From NCBI GenBank assembly GCA_019309605.1, contig JAFDFW010000058.1, positions 1 through 9,096 of the forward strand: a DNA stretch of 9,096 nt, read 5' to 3'. The position numbers and the translations under genes are program-made. Shown here piece after piece: positions 1-7,294 of this stretch (position 1 is the first letter of the stretch; every line of letters begins with the position of its first letter). Under the pieces are notes generated by a model. That model made no database searches. It was not told the origin of the DNA and worked only from the letters and a program-made list of their open reading frames with translations. The DNA is from Deltaproteobacteria bacterium (GTDB lineage: Bacteria; Myxococcota_A; Polyangia; Polyangiales; Houyiibacteriaceae).

Positions 1-90
1 GCAGGCGGCGCAAGTGGCGCAGGCGGCGCAGGCGGCGCAGGCGGCGCAGGCGGCGCAGGCGGCGCAGGCGGCGCAGGCGGCGTCGGCGGT
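1..90 (+). repeat. 9-bp tandem repeat coding Ala-Gly-Gly
   Basis: Nine units of GCAGGCGGC run from 1 to 81 (unit 2 is GCAAGTGGC), followed by one degenerate unit at 82-90. The array probably continues left of the window. It is in frame and encodes a flexible Ala-Gly-Gly linker before the Cys-rich module. Near-perfect nucleotide identity between units suggests recent expansion by slippage. Confidence 0.9.
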
Positions 91-399
91 GGAGATGGCA
101 CCGACGAAATCTGGGTGTGCCTGCCCGGCCACCTCGAGAATCCGGACTACGTTCCCCGCGACATCCTCGACCAGTGCGAGTACAGCCTCGACTGCGACGT
201 CGGCCTCATCTGTGTGTGTCTCCCCGGTGCGATCTGCGACCCTGACGACCCGCTAAAGAGCGGCCCCACGTGCCAGCGGCTCTGCGATCCAGCGATGCTC
301 AACGAGTGTCCGGTGATCCTCGAGGTTCAGCCCGATTGCACGGACCTCGGCGAGGGCCGCGGTTTTTGCGACCCGACGACTGTTCCGCTGCCGCTCTAG
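1..399 (+). CDS. Cys-rich secreted-type protein, 3' end (start outside window)
   Basis: Reading frame 1 is open from the first base to a TAG at 397-399, giving 132 residues of a C-terminus. It opens with a Gly-Gly-Ala tract (about residues 1-31) and continues into a Cys-rich region with 11 cysteines in about 90 residues, including a C-x5-C-x5-C-x-C-x5-C cluster. Acidic and Pro residues are common and there is no membrane segment. In Myxococcota, Gly/Ala linkers followed by Cys-rich modules are typical of exported lipoproteins or surface proteins stabilised by disulfides; the signal peptide would lie upstream of the window. The GTG at 115 could serve as an internal start, but the frame runs unbroken through the repeat, so I treat the gene as partial. 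No specific family is recognised and no function is assigned. The frame is well supported by Cys spacing and codon use. Confidence 0.8.
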   Translation, partial: AGGASGAGGAGGAGGAGGAGGAGGAGGVGGGDGTDEIWVCLPGHLENPDYVPRDILDQCEYSLDCDVGLICVCLPGAICDPDDPLKSGPTCQRLCDPAMLNECPVILEVQPDCTDLGEGRGFCDPTTVPLPL

Positions 400-443
400 C
401 GGGGCTGAGCCGATTGACCGTTTACGCGGGCCGGTCGGAACAC

Positions 444-449
444 TAGACT
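444..449 (+). promoter_or_regulatory. Possible -10 element placing the next gene as leaderless
   Basis: TAGACT matches 4 of 6 bases of TATAAT and ends 10 nt before the ATG at 460, so transcription would begin at or next to the start codon. There is no Shine-Dalgarno sequence in the intervening CTCCCGGGTC. A TTGACC at 414-419 is too far upstream (24 nt) to be its -35 box. This is a weak prediction based on position only. Confidence 0.3.
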
Positions 450-459
450 CTCCCGGGTC

Positions 460-1146
460 ATGCCCACTCCGCAAGAAACAGTCGACGCCGTTCGTTCCTA
501 TTTGCGCGTGCATCCCGAGGAGCTCGGCCGTGCCGTACGTAGCGCGCTGGGTCTTCGGTTCGGTGTCCCGCTTGCCGCCCTTCGGTGGATTGGCCAGCAG
601 GCCGAGCGCAGCGGGAAGGTAGAGGACTTCCACATCGATCCCGTGCCTCCAGGCCTTCGACTTTCGGGCAACCTCGACGCTATGAACACGCCTATCCGCG
701 CGTCCGCGATCATCTTCGTCGAGCGGGTAGTGTTCAATGACGAAGAGCTGACCGTCGCGCTTCGGCTCGAAGAGGTGATGCTCAAGCTCAACGGCGATTC
801 CGACTCTCCCGTTGCTGCCCTGATCAAATCCGGAGCATTGGACCTGTCGAATCCGGGTACGCTGGTCAACTTCATGCCCGGCCGGTCGCCTGTCGTGGCC
901 GAAGCCAACGGCAACCGAATCGTGCTCGATCTCATGCGCGATCCGAACATCGGCAAGAACCCACTCGTGCGTCGAGCGGTGTCGTTGCTCACGTCTTTCG
1001 TGACGCTTCACGGCGTCGAATCCGACACGAAGCATCTCGACATCGCCTTCCGTGCCCTCCCCACGGGTCTCGGCGGTGCCGCCCAGGCGCTCCGCAAGAA
1101 CCTCGTGCTTCCTTCGATGAGCCGCTTTCTTCCCCGCGCGAGATAG
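460..1146 (+). CDS. Unrecognised conserved-type soluble protein, 228 aa
   Basis: I do not recognise this protein with confidence. It has no cysteines, no signal peptide and no membrane segment. Residues 1-50 look helical and amphipathic. Residues about 55-165 alternate hydrophobic and charged positions as in a beta-rich fold, with a segment around residues 95-110 rich in Glu and Leu. The tail after 170 is helical and basic, ending in Arg-Ala-Arg. The pattern of short beta strands loosely recalls LmeA/DUF2993-type lipid-binding proteins, but that is a guess. The ATG at 460 is preferred: the frame becomes coding-like from here, and a TAGACT element ends 10 nt upstream with no ribosome-binding site. 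The gene converges on the kinase gene with only 33 bp between stop codons and no evident terminator there. The long antisense frames over it are high-GC shadows. Confidence 0.75.
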   Translation: MPTPQETVDAVRSYLRVHPEELGRAVRSALGLRFGVPLAALRWIGQQAERSGKVEDFHIDPVPPGLRLSGNLDAMNTPIRASAIIFVERVVFNDEELTVALRLEEVMLKLNGDSDSPVAALIKSGALDLSNPGTLVNFMPGRSPVVAEANGNRIVLDLMRDPNIGKNPLVRRAVSLLTSFVTLHGVESDTKHLDIAFRALPTGLGGAAQALRKNLVLPSMSRFLPRAR

Positions 1147-1179
1147 AGACCAAGGGCCGCCGCTATCGCCGTCGAAGCC

Positions 1180-3468
1180 TCAGCTATCGGGAGTGGGCTC
1201 GTCGACCGACGGGTCCGAGGCGGTGTCCGGCTGATGGAGCAAAGCGCGGTTGCGCAGGGCTTCGAGCTCCTCTTCGGCAAACTCCAGCTCGAGCTCCGCT
1301 CGACTACGCGCGGCCACGGCCCGGGCGACCGCGTCCTGTAGCTCGTCCGCCTTCGACCCTTCTGCCTTCAGGCGCGCGTCGAGTGCAGCGATCTCACCTT
1401 GAAGCTCTAGGCGCCGGTCGCCTTCACGCTCCAGCTTCCGTTCGATGCGCCTGGCTCGCTCTTCCTCCGCCGCGAGCTCCTGTGCCGTGCTCGCCAACTT
1501 TTGATTTGTCGCTGCGAGCGAACGCTCCCTCGCGGAAAGCTCCCGCTCTGTTTCGGAAAGGTGCTGCTCGATCGTCGCCTTGTCCTGGCGGTTCTGTGCG
1601 AGCCTGTCGCGAGTGCGCACCAGCCTGCGCTCTTCGTCTTTGAGCTGCGTTCTCAGCGAAGCGACCTTGCCGTCGGTGCGTGCGAGTCGCTTTGCAAGGT
1701 CGGTTCGCGTCAAGCGGCTCTGCTCGTAGCGCAGCTCGAGCTGTTCAGCGACTTCCCGGGTGTCGGCCAAGTCTCGGCGCAGGTCCGAAGCAGTGAGCTT
1801 CGCGCGGTGCGCAACTTCGCGCTGGGTCTCGGCCTGCTGGTAGAAGACGGTGACCGCTGCGCCCGACGCTCCGAGCAGGGCAAGCGCCAGCGGAATCGTC
1901 CATCGCAAGATCGTCTTCATCCGCTCCCGGCGCTCCTCAGGAAGCGACAGCGCGGAGAGTTCTTCCACGAGTTCATTGGCCGTGGGTCGCAGATCTGCGT
2001 CCCAGCTCATCCAACGGTCGAAGAATGGTGTGAGGTACCTCAGCCCTTTGCGCGTCGGCGCGTTCGGGGTCTCCTTCGACCGATATTCGATGAATGTATC
2101 GACTGCGCCTGCGGCAACGTCGTCTTGCGTTTCGGGCTCGAGTGCGTTGCGAAGAGACAGGGCCAACGCGAAGACGTCGGCTTTGTTGCTGACCGTCGGC
2201 TTTCGTTCGACGGACGCGAACTGCGCGGCAACTTCGGGTGCGAAGTAAGTGGGCGTTCCTGCAACCACCATCTCTGCCTCGGTCGCCGCAACACCGAGAT
2301 CGAGAAGCACTGGCGTGACCTCTTCTTCACCGAAACCAGGAATGCGCGCGAGGAAGATGTTCTCGGGCTTGACGTCTTGGTGACGCACACCCGCGGCGTG
2401 CATCGCTGCGAGCGCGCGGGCGAGCGGCTGGAAGATCTCGAGCGCTTCGGCGCGGCTCAGCGGCTCGCGCTGCAGACGCGATTCGAGCGTCTCCCCGTCG
2501 TACCAAGGCATGACGAACCAGAGGCGCTCTTCGAACCAGCCGTGGTCCTTGAACTGCACGATCGAAGGGTGAAAAACGGATGCGATGAGCCGCAACTCGC
2601 GCAGCGCAGACTGCTTGGCCGACTTCGAATGCGCCGCTTGATGCAGCAATTTCAGGGCGACGACGTGCCCTGGCACCTCGGTGTCCTTGGCGCGATAGAC
2701 ATCGCCAAACGCGCCCAAACCGACGCGGGCTTCGATCGAGTACCGCCCGCCGACGATCGTCCCGTTCGGGAGTGGCTCGATGCCTTCGTGTTCCTCGCCC
2801 GGTGTCCGCGGCGCGGCCTCGAGGGCGAACGCCTCGACGATCACGCGCCCGAATCGCTCGGCGTCACGGATGCCGTGTTCGTCCAGGATGAGTTGCGCCC
2901 GCGCCATCGCGGCCTCGACACGCTGCTCCATTTCGATCGGCGTCTCTGCGTACACGAAGGCGAGCTCGTCGATACTCAGCTCGCGTGCGTGGCGGAGCTC
3001 TAAGAGTTCAGAGTCTTCTGCGCTGAGATCGAAACGCAGGCCGTTGAGCGGGCTCACCGATGAATGGGCAGAGGGAAGGGCGCGCCACGGGAGCTCTTCG
3101 AGGTCTCCCTTCGTCGGTGGTTCGTGGGGACGGCTCTGATTGTGCAGATACCCGCGGGCAGCCCGGTAGAGCCGTGCGCGAACGCCCGGCGCTTGGATCA
3201 AATCATCGCTGTCACTCTTGGCAACGAACGCGCGCAGCTTGGAGAGGTAGTGGTCCGCCCTGCTAGTCGACCCGGTTCGAATCGCGAGGTACTGACGAAT
3301 GCCTTCTGCGTAGTAGCGAAACGCACGTCCGTGCAGAACGTCGACAATCGTTTGTGGCTGTCCCTGCGAAAGCGCGATGGACGCCGCGGCTTGCGTCAGC
3401 GCGGCGCCACCTTTGCCGGGTGGCCTGAGTTGATTCAGTAGAAACGGGACGGTGCCGGTAGTTCCCAT
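1180..3468 (-). CDS. Membrane Ser/Thr protein kinase with ECF-sigma-like N-terminus and C-terminal coiled coil
   Basis: This 762-aa protein is predicted to phosphorylate Ser/Thr on target proteins. Residues about 10-110 resemble ECF sigma region 2 (an RARLYRAARGYL-type helix) and about 148-195 resemble region 4 (LSAEDSELLELRHARELSID). Kinase domain, about 240-510: glycine loop GLGAFGDVY at 250-258, Lys273 in VALK, likely helix-C Glu291, catalytic loop HQDVKPEN at 363-370, DLG (for DFG) at 390-392, APE at 410-412, Arg494 in subdomain XI. Gln replaces Arg before the catalytic Asp365, so it is a non-RD kinase. A single hydrophobic segment, about 523-543, is followed by a heptad-rich Glu/Arg/Leu coiled coil, about 545-740. 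In the usual topology the coiled coil lies outside the cytoplasm. The ATG is supported by GAGAGG (3474-3479, 5-nt spacing). The transporter gene lies 72 bp upstream on the same strand. The kinase call is firm; the sigma-like call is from pattern only. Confidence 0.93.
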   Translation of the reverse strand: MGTTGTVPFLLNQLRPPGKGGAALTQAAASIALSQGQPQTIVDVLHGRAFRYYAEGIRQYLAIRTGSTSRADHYLSKLRAFVAKSDSDDLIQAPGVRARLYRAARGYLHNQSRPHEPPTKGDLEELPWRALPSAHSSVSPLNGLRFDLSAEDSELLELRHARELSIDELAFVYAETPIEMEQRVEAAMARAQLILDEHGIRDAERFGRVIVEAFALEAAPRTPGEEHEGIEPLPNGTIVGGRYSIEARVGLGAFGDVYRAKDTEVPGHVVALKLLHQAAHSKSAKQSALRELRLIASVFHPSIVQFKDHGWFEERLWFVMPWYDGETLESRLQREPLSRAEALEIFQPLARALAAMHAAGVRHQDVKPENIFLARIPGFGEEEVTPVLLDLGVAATEAEMVVAGTPTYFAPEVAAQFASVERKPTVSNKADVFALALSLRNALEPETQDDVAAGAVDTFIEYRSKETPNAPTRKGLRYLTPFFDRWMSWDADLRPTANELVEELSALSLPEERRERMKTILRWTIPLALALLGASGAAVTVFYQQAETQREVAHRAKLTASDLRRDLADTREVAEQLELRYEQSRLTRTDLAKRLARTDGKVASLRTQLKDEERRLVRTRDRLAQNRQDKATIEQHLSETERELSARERSLAATNQKLASTAQELAAEEERARRIERKLEREGDRRLELQGEIAALDARLKAEGSKADELQDAVARAVAARSRAELELEFAEEELEALRNRALLHQPDTASDPSVDEPTPDS

Positions 3469-3540
3469 GGGTGCCTCTCACAAAGTGGGGAACTGTAAGG
3501 ATGAGTCACCCTTGCGGCGGCTCTCAACAAAACGGCAAGG

Positions 3541-4947
3541 CTATGTCCAGCCGTAGAAGATGCTCAGGCCGTACAACACTGCGAGGAGAGTCAGTGCGGT
3601 TACGATGTTCAGCACGAAGCCGATGCGCATCATCTGCGGCAACTCGAGCAAGCCGGTCCCATAGGCGACCGCGTTCGGTCCCGTCGCGATGGGCAGCATG
3701 AAGGCGCAGCTCGCGGCGAGGCCAACGGCCAAGGCAGGTGGCAACGGGGAGACACCGAGTTCCATTGCCGCTGCAATGGCGAGCGGCACGATCATGTTCG
3801 ACGATGCTGTGTTCGAGCACGCTTCGGTGAAAAAGACGGTGAAGACGATGAGGGCAGCGGTGAGGCCCCACAAGGAGGTGATGCCCGTCACGCCCAAGAA
3901 CCACTGACTGATCGCCGCGGCCAATCCCGTCTCGAACATCTGCGCCCCAAGCGAGAGCCCTCCACCAAAGAGGAGAATCAGCCCCCAATCGATGCGCGCC
4001 GCGTCGTGCCATGGGAGGACGGGAGTCTTCTGGTTCTCGTCGAGGATTAGAAACAACGGCGCAGCCGCGAGAATTGCCACGGCGCCGATGGGGAGCGCCC
4101 GCGCAACCTCCTCGGCATGGGGCGCGCCGACCGCTCGCATGATGCCGGGCACGGTCCACCCAACCACCGCCAACCCAAAGCAGAATGCCGTCACTCGTTC
4201 GCCACGCGACCACGGCGACGCGACCAGGGTCACGCTGGTCTCAGCGGGCGGCGGGGGCGCGAGCCAGTGCAGAACGAACCCGATGATCACGACCAGAACC
4301 AAGGCCACCGGCAGCCCGACACCCATCCACTGCACAAAATCGAACTGCGTATCCGTCTGCTCCTGCAAGAACCGGACGGTGATGAAGTTCGGCGGGCTGC
4401 CGATCAGGGTCCCCATGCCGCCGACAGACGCGGCGTACGCGACGGCGAGCACGCTTCCGGAGTTCGCGTCGTCGTCCTCGGGAAGGGAGCCGAGCAGAAT
4501 TGGGATCAGAATGGCTGCCGTCGCGGTGTTGCTGATCCACATCGAGAGCACCACGGCCGTCATCATGAAGGCCATCCGAATGCGAACCGGAGAGCCGCGC
4601 ACCATGCGCAATTGCATCAGGGACCGAGCGATGCGCCGGTCCAGACCGTGCCGGGTCATCGCTCGGGCGATGAAGAAACCGCCGATGAAGAGGAAGATGA
4701 GGGGGTCGGCATAGGGTGCGAAGGCCGCGCGGCTATCGGTGACGCCGACAACGATCATCGCTGGCGCGATCAGAAGCGCCGTCACGGAAATCGGCAGTAC
4801 CTCGGTGACCCAGGCGACGATCACGGCGGCGAAAACCGCAGCAAGGTGCTGGGCGCGTGGTTCCAGTCCGAGCGGAGCAAACCAGGCGGCCAGGAACAGT
4901 ACCGGCGTAAGGACCAGACCTACCGTGCGCCGCTCAAAAAAGCCCAT
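3541..4947 (-). CDS. SLC13/DASS-family sodium:dicarboxylate (anion) symporter
   Basis: This 468-aa inner-membrane protein has about eleven hydrophobic segments. It carries the paired hallmarks of the divalent-anion:Na+ symporter family: SNT at 139-141 with IGSPPN at 182-187, and a second SNT at 378-380 with ATGPN at 421-425. In this family the two SNT motifs bind the carboxylate or sulfate substrate and the nearby loops bind Na+. Substrate cannot be told from sequence; succinate, fumarate, malate, citrate or sulfate are all possible. The length fits bacterial members (about 460-490 aa). The frame can be extended to 5160, but the extra 71 residues are polar, unlike the family, and would overlap the divergent lipoprotein gene, so I chose the ATG at 4947. 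A GTG at 4965 is the main alternative. The stop lies 72 bp before the kinase gene with no convincing terminator between, so co-transcription is possible. Confidence 0.92.
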   Translation of the reverse strand: MGFFERRTVGLVLTPVLFLAAWFAPLGLEPRAQHLAAVFAAVIVAWVTEVLPISVTALLIAPAMIVVGVTDSRAAFAPYADPLIFLFIGGFFIARAMTRHGLDRRIARSLMQLRMVRGSPVRIRMAFMMTAVVLSMWISNTATAAILIPILLGSLPEDDDANSGSVLAVAYAASVGGMGTLIGSPPNFITVRFLQEQTDTQFDFVQWMGVGLPVALVLVVIIGFVLHWLAPPPPAETSVTLVASPWSRGERVTAFCFGLAVVGWTVPGIMRAVGAPHAEEVARALPIGAVAILAAAPLFLILDENQKTPVLPWHDAARIDWGLILLFGGGLSLGAQMFETGLAAAISQWFLGVTGITSLWGLTAALIVFTVFFTEACSNTASSNMIVPLAIAAAMELGVSPLPPALAVGLAASCAFMLPIATGPNAVAYGTGLLELPQMMRIGFVLNIVTALTLLAVLYGLSIFYGWT

Positions 4948-5042
4948 CCACGCGCCATCTAGCACGTCACCCCATGGGTACGTCCAGCCCGCTCGGCTCG
5001 AAAGTTGCGCTCGATCCCGTTCGGCACCAAGGTGAGTAAGTC
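4948..5042. promoter_or_regulatory. Divergent intergenic region between transporter and transpeptidase genes
   Basis: These 95 bp must hold, or overlap, the promoters of both divergent genes. On the minus strand a TAGATG (4956-4961) lies 8 nt before the transporter ATG, resembling the TAGACT placement before the gene at 460. No clear -35/-10 pair is visible for the plus strand. Confidence 0.4.
5029..5036 (+). promoter_or_regulatory. Ribosome binding site fixing a GTG start
   Basis: AAGGTGAG resembles the AAGGAGGT consensus and ends 6 nt before the GTG at 5043. It supports that non-ATG start, which places the signal peptide exactly at the N-terminus. Confidence 0.65.
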
Positions 5043-7262
5043 GTGACTCATTTGCGCCTGGGATTATTGACAATTCTGGCGTGTGTAGTCTTTTATGGCT
5101 GCACACCGAAACAGGACCCTGCGTCTGCTCCGATCGAGAGCGACGCCAAGCCTGAGCCAAGCTCCGCTTCTGATGACGAAGCTCCTCCGCTGGTCCTCGA
5201 GGCCCCGGTAGCCTTCTGGAGGGACGGCAAAGCGCAGGGCCAGGTCGATGCCGCCAAGGCCGATGAAGACGGCCATCTGCTTCTGGACCTCGGCGAAGAG
5301 TGGACGCCGTACATCCTCACGGAGGCCCCGTCAGCCGACGAGCTGGGCCAGACGAGCGAGTACCGTTCGACGTACTTAGCCCTGGCTCGCGGAGAGTTTC
5401 CGAAGGATCGACATGGCTATCGGGCCGAGAAGGATCAGTATCTCGAGCTTTACGGCATCTTGCCGACCCTGACCTTGCTCAGGAAGCGCTTCACGGAGGT
5501 ACGGGAGCTCGAATGCGCCGCCGAGCTCGACCTCCTGCCCTTGCAGGAGTTCGAAGGGTTCCTCGCCTATCAAAAGGGGCGTCGCCCGGCTCGCCGCCTG
5601 GCCCGCTATGAGTTGCTCAAGCCGCAGATGGCCGCGCTCATGACCAGCGCCGGGGTGCAAAGCTTCGACCAGCTCACCCGAGCGCACGCCGTCGACGACG
5701 CGGCGTGGGAGAAGGTCGAAGAATACAAGACCCTTGCACCTGAGATCGAAGCCATTGTTGCGGCACAGGCTCGGCTCGAGTGCGAAGGTTTCTTCGAGGG
5801 TCGCGGCGCGCACACGCCAGGTCTCTTCGATTGGCGAACCCACGAAGCGCTTGCCGAGTTCGAGCGCAGGCACCGCGTGTACGGCTGGGGCTTCATCGGC
5901 GACGACACCTTGGCCGTTCTACGGGAGTCGCCGCAAGACACTGAACGGGAGGCGGTGATTCGCGTCCTGACCGAGCGCGCCATGCACGCCGCCGAGGTCA
6001 TCGAAGATGGCAGCACGTCGACCTTGCGCGACGACGAACCACGGACCTACAAAGCCGAGGACGGCAGAGAGCTGCAGATCCCGAACCTCGAAGCCGAGCT
6101 TCGTGAGCGCGTCGTTACGGCGTTCGGCCTCGACACCGCCGAATCGACGTACGCATGGCTCGAGTCTTTGGGCGAGATTGCCGCTGCGAAGGTCGTGGCC
6201 GTTCCTGGCATTGAGCTTCCTCCTTACTACGCGGACGTGATGGAGCTCAGCGTTTCGACCGACCGCGGCGACGTCTGGTACGAGTTCCCGTACGACGAAG
6301 AGGGCAAGCGCCGCTCCCAACCGGTGAGTCGGCGGCCCCGCGTGACGATCTCGGTGAGCTACAACGACCAAAAGATTCCGCTCGCGCGTTTCGGAACGAC
6401 CGTCGGCGGCTGGCGCGGCGAGTTCATCGACGGCGCGGTGATGTGGAAGTACAAGGGCTCGCCGGTTGGCAAGCGCGTGTGGAGTCGCATTTCTGCCGCA
6501 CCGATTTGGGTGCCACCCGAAAGCACACCGCCCCGCGTCATGCTCAGCAAGAGGCACGACAGAAGGCGCGGCGACTACTTCGAGATCGACTACCACACCA
6601 CTGGCCCGAGCTACGCATCAGCGTATGGATTGGTAGCGGCATACCATCGTAAGTACTACCGCTCGCCCGATGGCAAGATCCAGGTTGGCGGCGACGAGGG
6701 CATCCGCACACACGGTTCGGTCGACTACATGAGCATCATGCGCCGCCACTCGCACGGCTGTCACCGGATGCACAATCACATCGCGGTGCGACTGATGTCG
6801 TTCGTTCTGGAGCACCGTCCGCACACGCGATACGGACAGCAGCCGATGGTGTACCGCCGCGAGTTCGAGTTCGAAGAAGAGATGTACGTCATGGAGTTCG
6901 ACAAAGGCGGCTACAACTTCGTCCTCGAAGATCCGCTGCCCGTCGAGGTTCTGCCCGGCAGAGTTCGCGGCCAAGTCAACGAGCCCATCGAGGTTGCATT
7001 GCCACGCTTTGACCGCGAAGTCGGGGCGTACGTCATGCCTGATGGCGCCTGGGTCACCGTCGACCGTTTCGGCAATATGACTCCGCGTATCAAGCCGTTC
7101 GATTTCGATGCACCGCTCGATGCCCCGGAGCTGGCGCCCGAGCTCGACCCCATGACTACGGCAGAGGCTGCACCCACGACGACCGACACCGGCATGCCCA
7201 GGACTGCGCCGGCGTCGATCCCCGTGAACACCGCCGTGGTGCCCGTAGCGCCCACTCCCTGA
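5043..7262 (+). CDS. Lipoprotein L,D-transpeptidase (YkuD family) with peptidoglycan-binding-like region
   Basis: The protein has 739 aa. Residues 1-20 form a lipoprotein signal: basic N-terminus, hydrophobic stretch, then a lipobox ending FYGC with Cys20 as the lipidated residue. An acidic, Ser/Pro-rich linker follows to about residue 50. Residues about 240-295 resemble a PG_binding_1 repeat (FDWRTHEALAEFERRH). The YkuD domain lies at about 430-600: a PVGKRVWSR/APIWVPPES segment near 474-495, then THGS at 556-559 and SHGCHR at 570-575. Cys573 is the expected nucleophile, His557/His571 and Arg575 the conserved partners. This family cross-links or modifies peptidoglycan through meso-diaminopimelate, or attaches proteins to it; the exact reaction here is unknown. 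The tail after about 690 is Pro/Ala/Thr-rich low complexity. The protein is long for the family, and residues 90-240 are unassigned. The start is GTG with a good ribosome-binding site. It is divergent from the transporter. Confidence 0.92.
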   Translation: MTHLRLGLLTILACVVFYGCTPKQDPASAPIESDAKPEPSSASDDEAPPLVLEAPVAFWRDGKAQGQVDAAKADEDGHLLLDLGEEWTPYILTEAPSADELGQTSEYRSTYLALARGEFPKDRHGYRAEKDQYLELYGILPTLTLLRKRFTEVRELECAAELDLLPLQEFEGFLAYQKGRRPARRLARYELLKPQMAALMTSAGVQSFDQLTRAHAVDDAAWEKVEEYKTLAPEIEAIVAAQARLECEGFFEGRGAHTPGLFDWRTHEALAEFERRHRVYGWGFIGDDTLAVLRESPQDTEREAVIRVLTERAMHAAEVIEDGSTSTLRDDEPRTYKAEDGRELQIPNLEAELRERVVTAFGLDTAESTYAWLESLGEIAAAKVVAVPGIELPPYYADVMELSVSTDRGDVWYEFPYDEEGKRRSQPVSRRPRVTISVSYNDQKIPLARFGTTVGGWRGEFIDGAVMWKYKGSPVGKRVWSRISAAPIWVPPESTPPRVMLSKRHDRRRGDYFEIDYHTTGPSYASAYGLVAAYHRKYYRSPDGKIQVGGDEGIRTHGSVDYMSIMRRHSHGCHRMHNHIAVRLMSFVLEHRPHTRYGQQPMVYRREFEFEEEMYVMEFDKGGYNFVLEDPLPVEVLPGRVRGQVNEPIEVALPRFDREVGAYVMPDGAWVTVDRFGNMTPRIKPFDFDAPLDAPELAPELDPMTTAEAAPTTTDTGMPRTAPASIPVNTAVVPVAPTP

Positions 7263-7283
7263 AAACAAGACGCAATTTCAGGG
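7257..7283 (+). terminator. Inverted repeat across the stop codon, possible terminator
   Basis: CCCTGAAA (7257-7264) and TTTCAGGG (7276-7283) form a perfect 8-bp stem with an 11-nt loop. The TGA stop of the transpeptidase lies inside the left arm. No U-tract follows (CTGTTGTTGG), so it is a weak intrinsic terminator at best; it could instead protect the mRNA 3' end. Confidence 0.4.
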
Positions 7284-7294
7284 CTGTTGTTGGC

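Noticed and set aside
391..402. Palindrome CCGCTCTAGCGG over the stop codon of the first gene
   Set aside because: Only a 4-bp stem is possible with a real RNA loop, and no T-run follows; not enough for a terminator.
253..1035. Long minus-strand frame (260 codons) opposite the 228-aa gene, and a second one at 498-992
   Set aside because: Arg/His-rich, no domain pattern, fully antisense to a better-supported gene; typical high-GC shadow.
1501..3003. 500-codon plus-strand frame opposite the kinase gene
   Set aside because: The kinase motifs on the other strand are unambiguous; this frame is Arg/Leu/Cys-rich mirror sequence.
3270..3287. tRNA T-loop-like GGTTCGAATC
   Set aside because: Flanking bases do not form a T-stem, there is no other tRNA arm, and it lies inside the kinase coding sequence.
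3510..3540. CCTTGC/GCAAGG inverted repeat between transporter and kinase genes
   Set aside because: 6-bp arms around a 19-nt loop with no U-tract; too weak to call a terminator.
4117..4962. 281-codon plus-strand frame opposite the transporter gene
   Set aside because: Composed of His/Asp/Arg/Gly runs that mirror codons of the membrane protein on the opposite strand.
4948..5160. N-terminal 71-residue extension of the transporter
   Set aside because: Polar, unlike the family, and would overlap the signal peptide region of the divergent lipoprotein gene.
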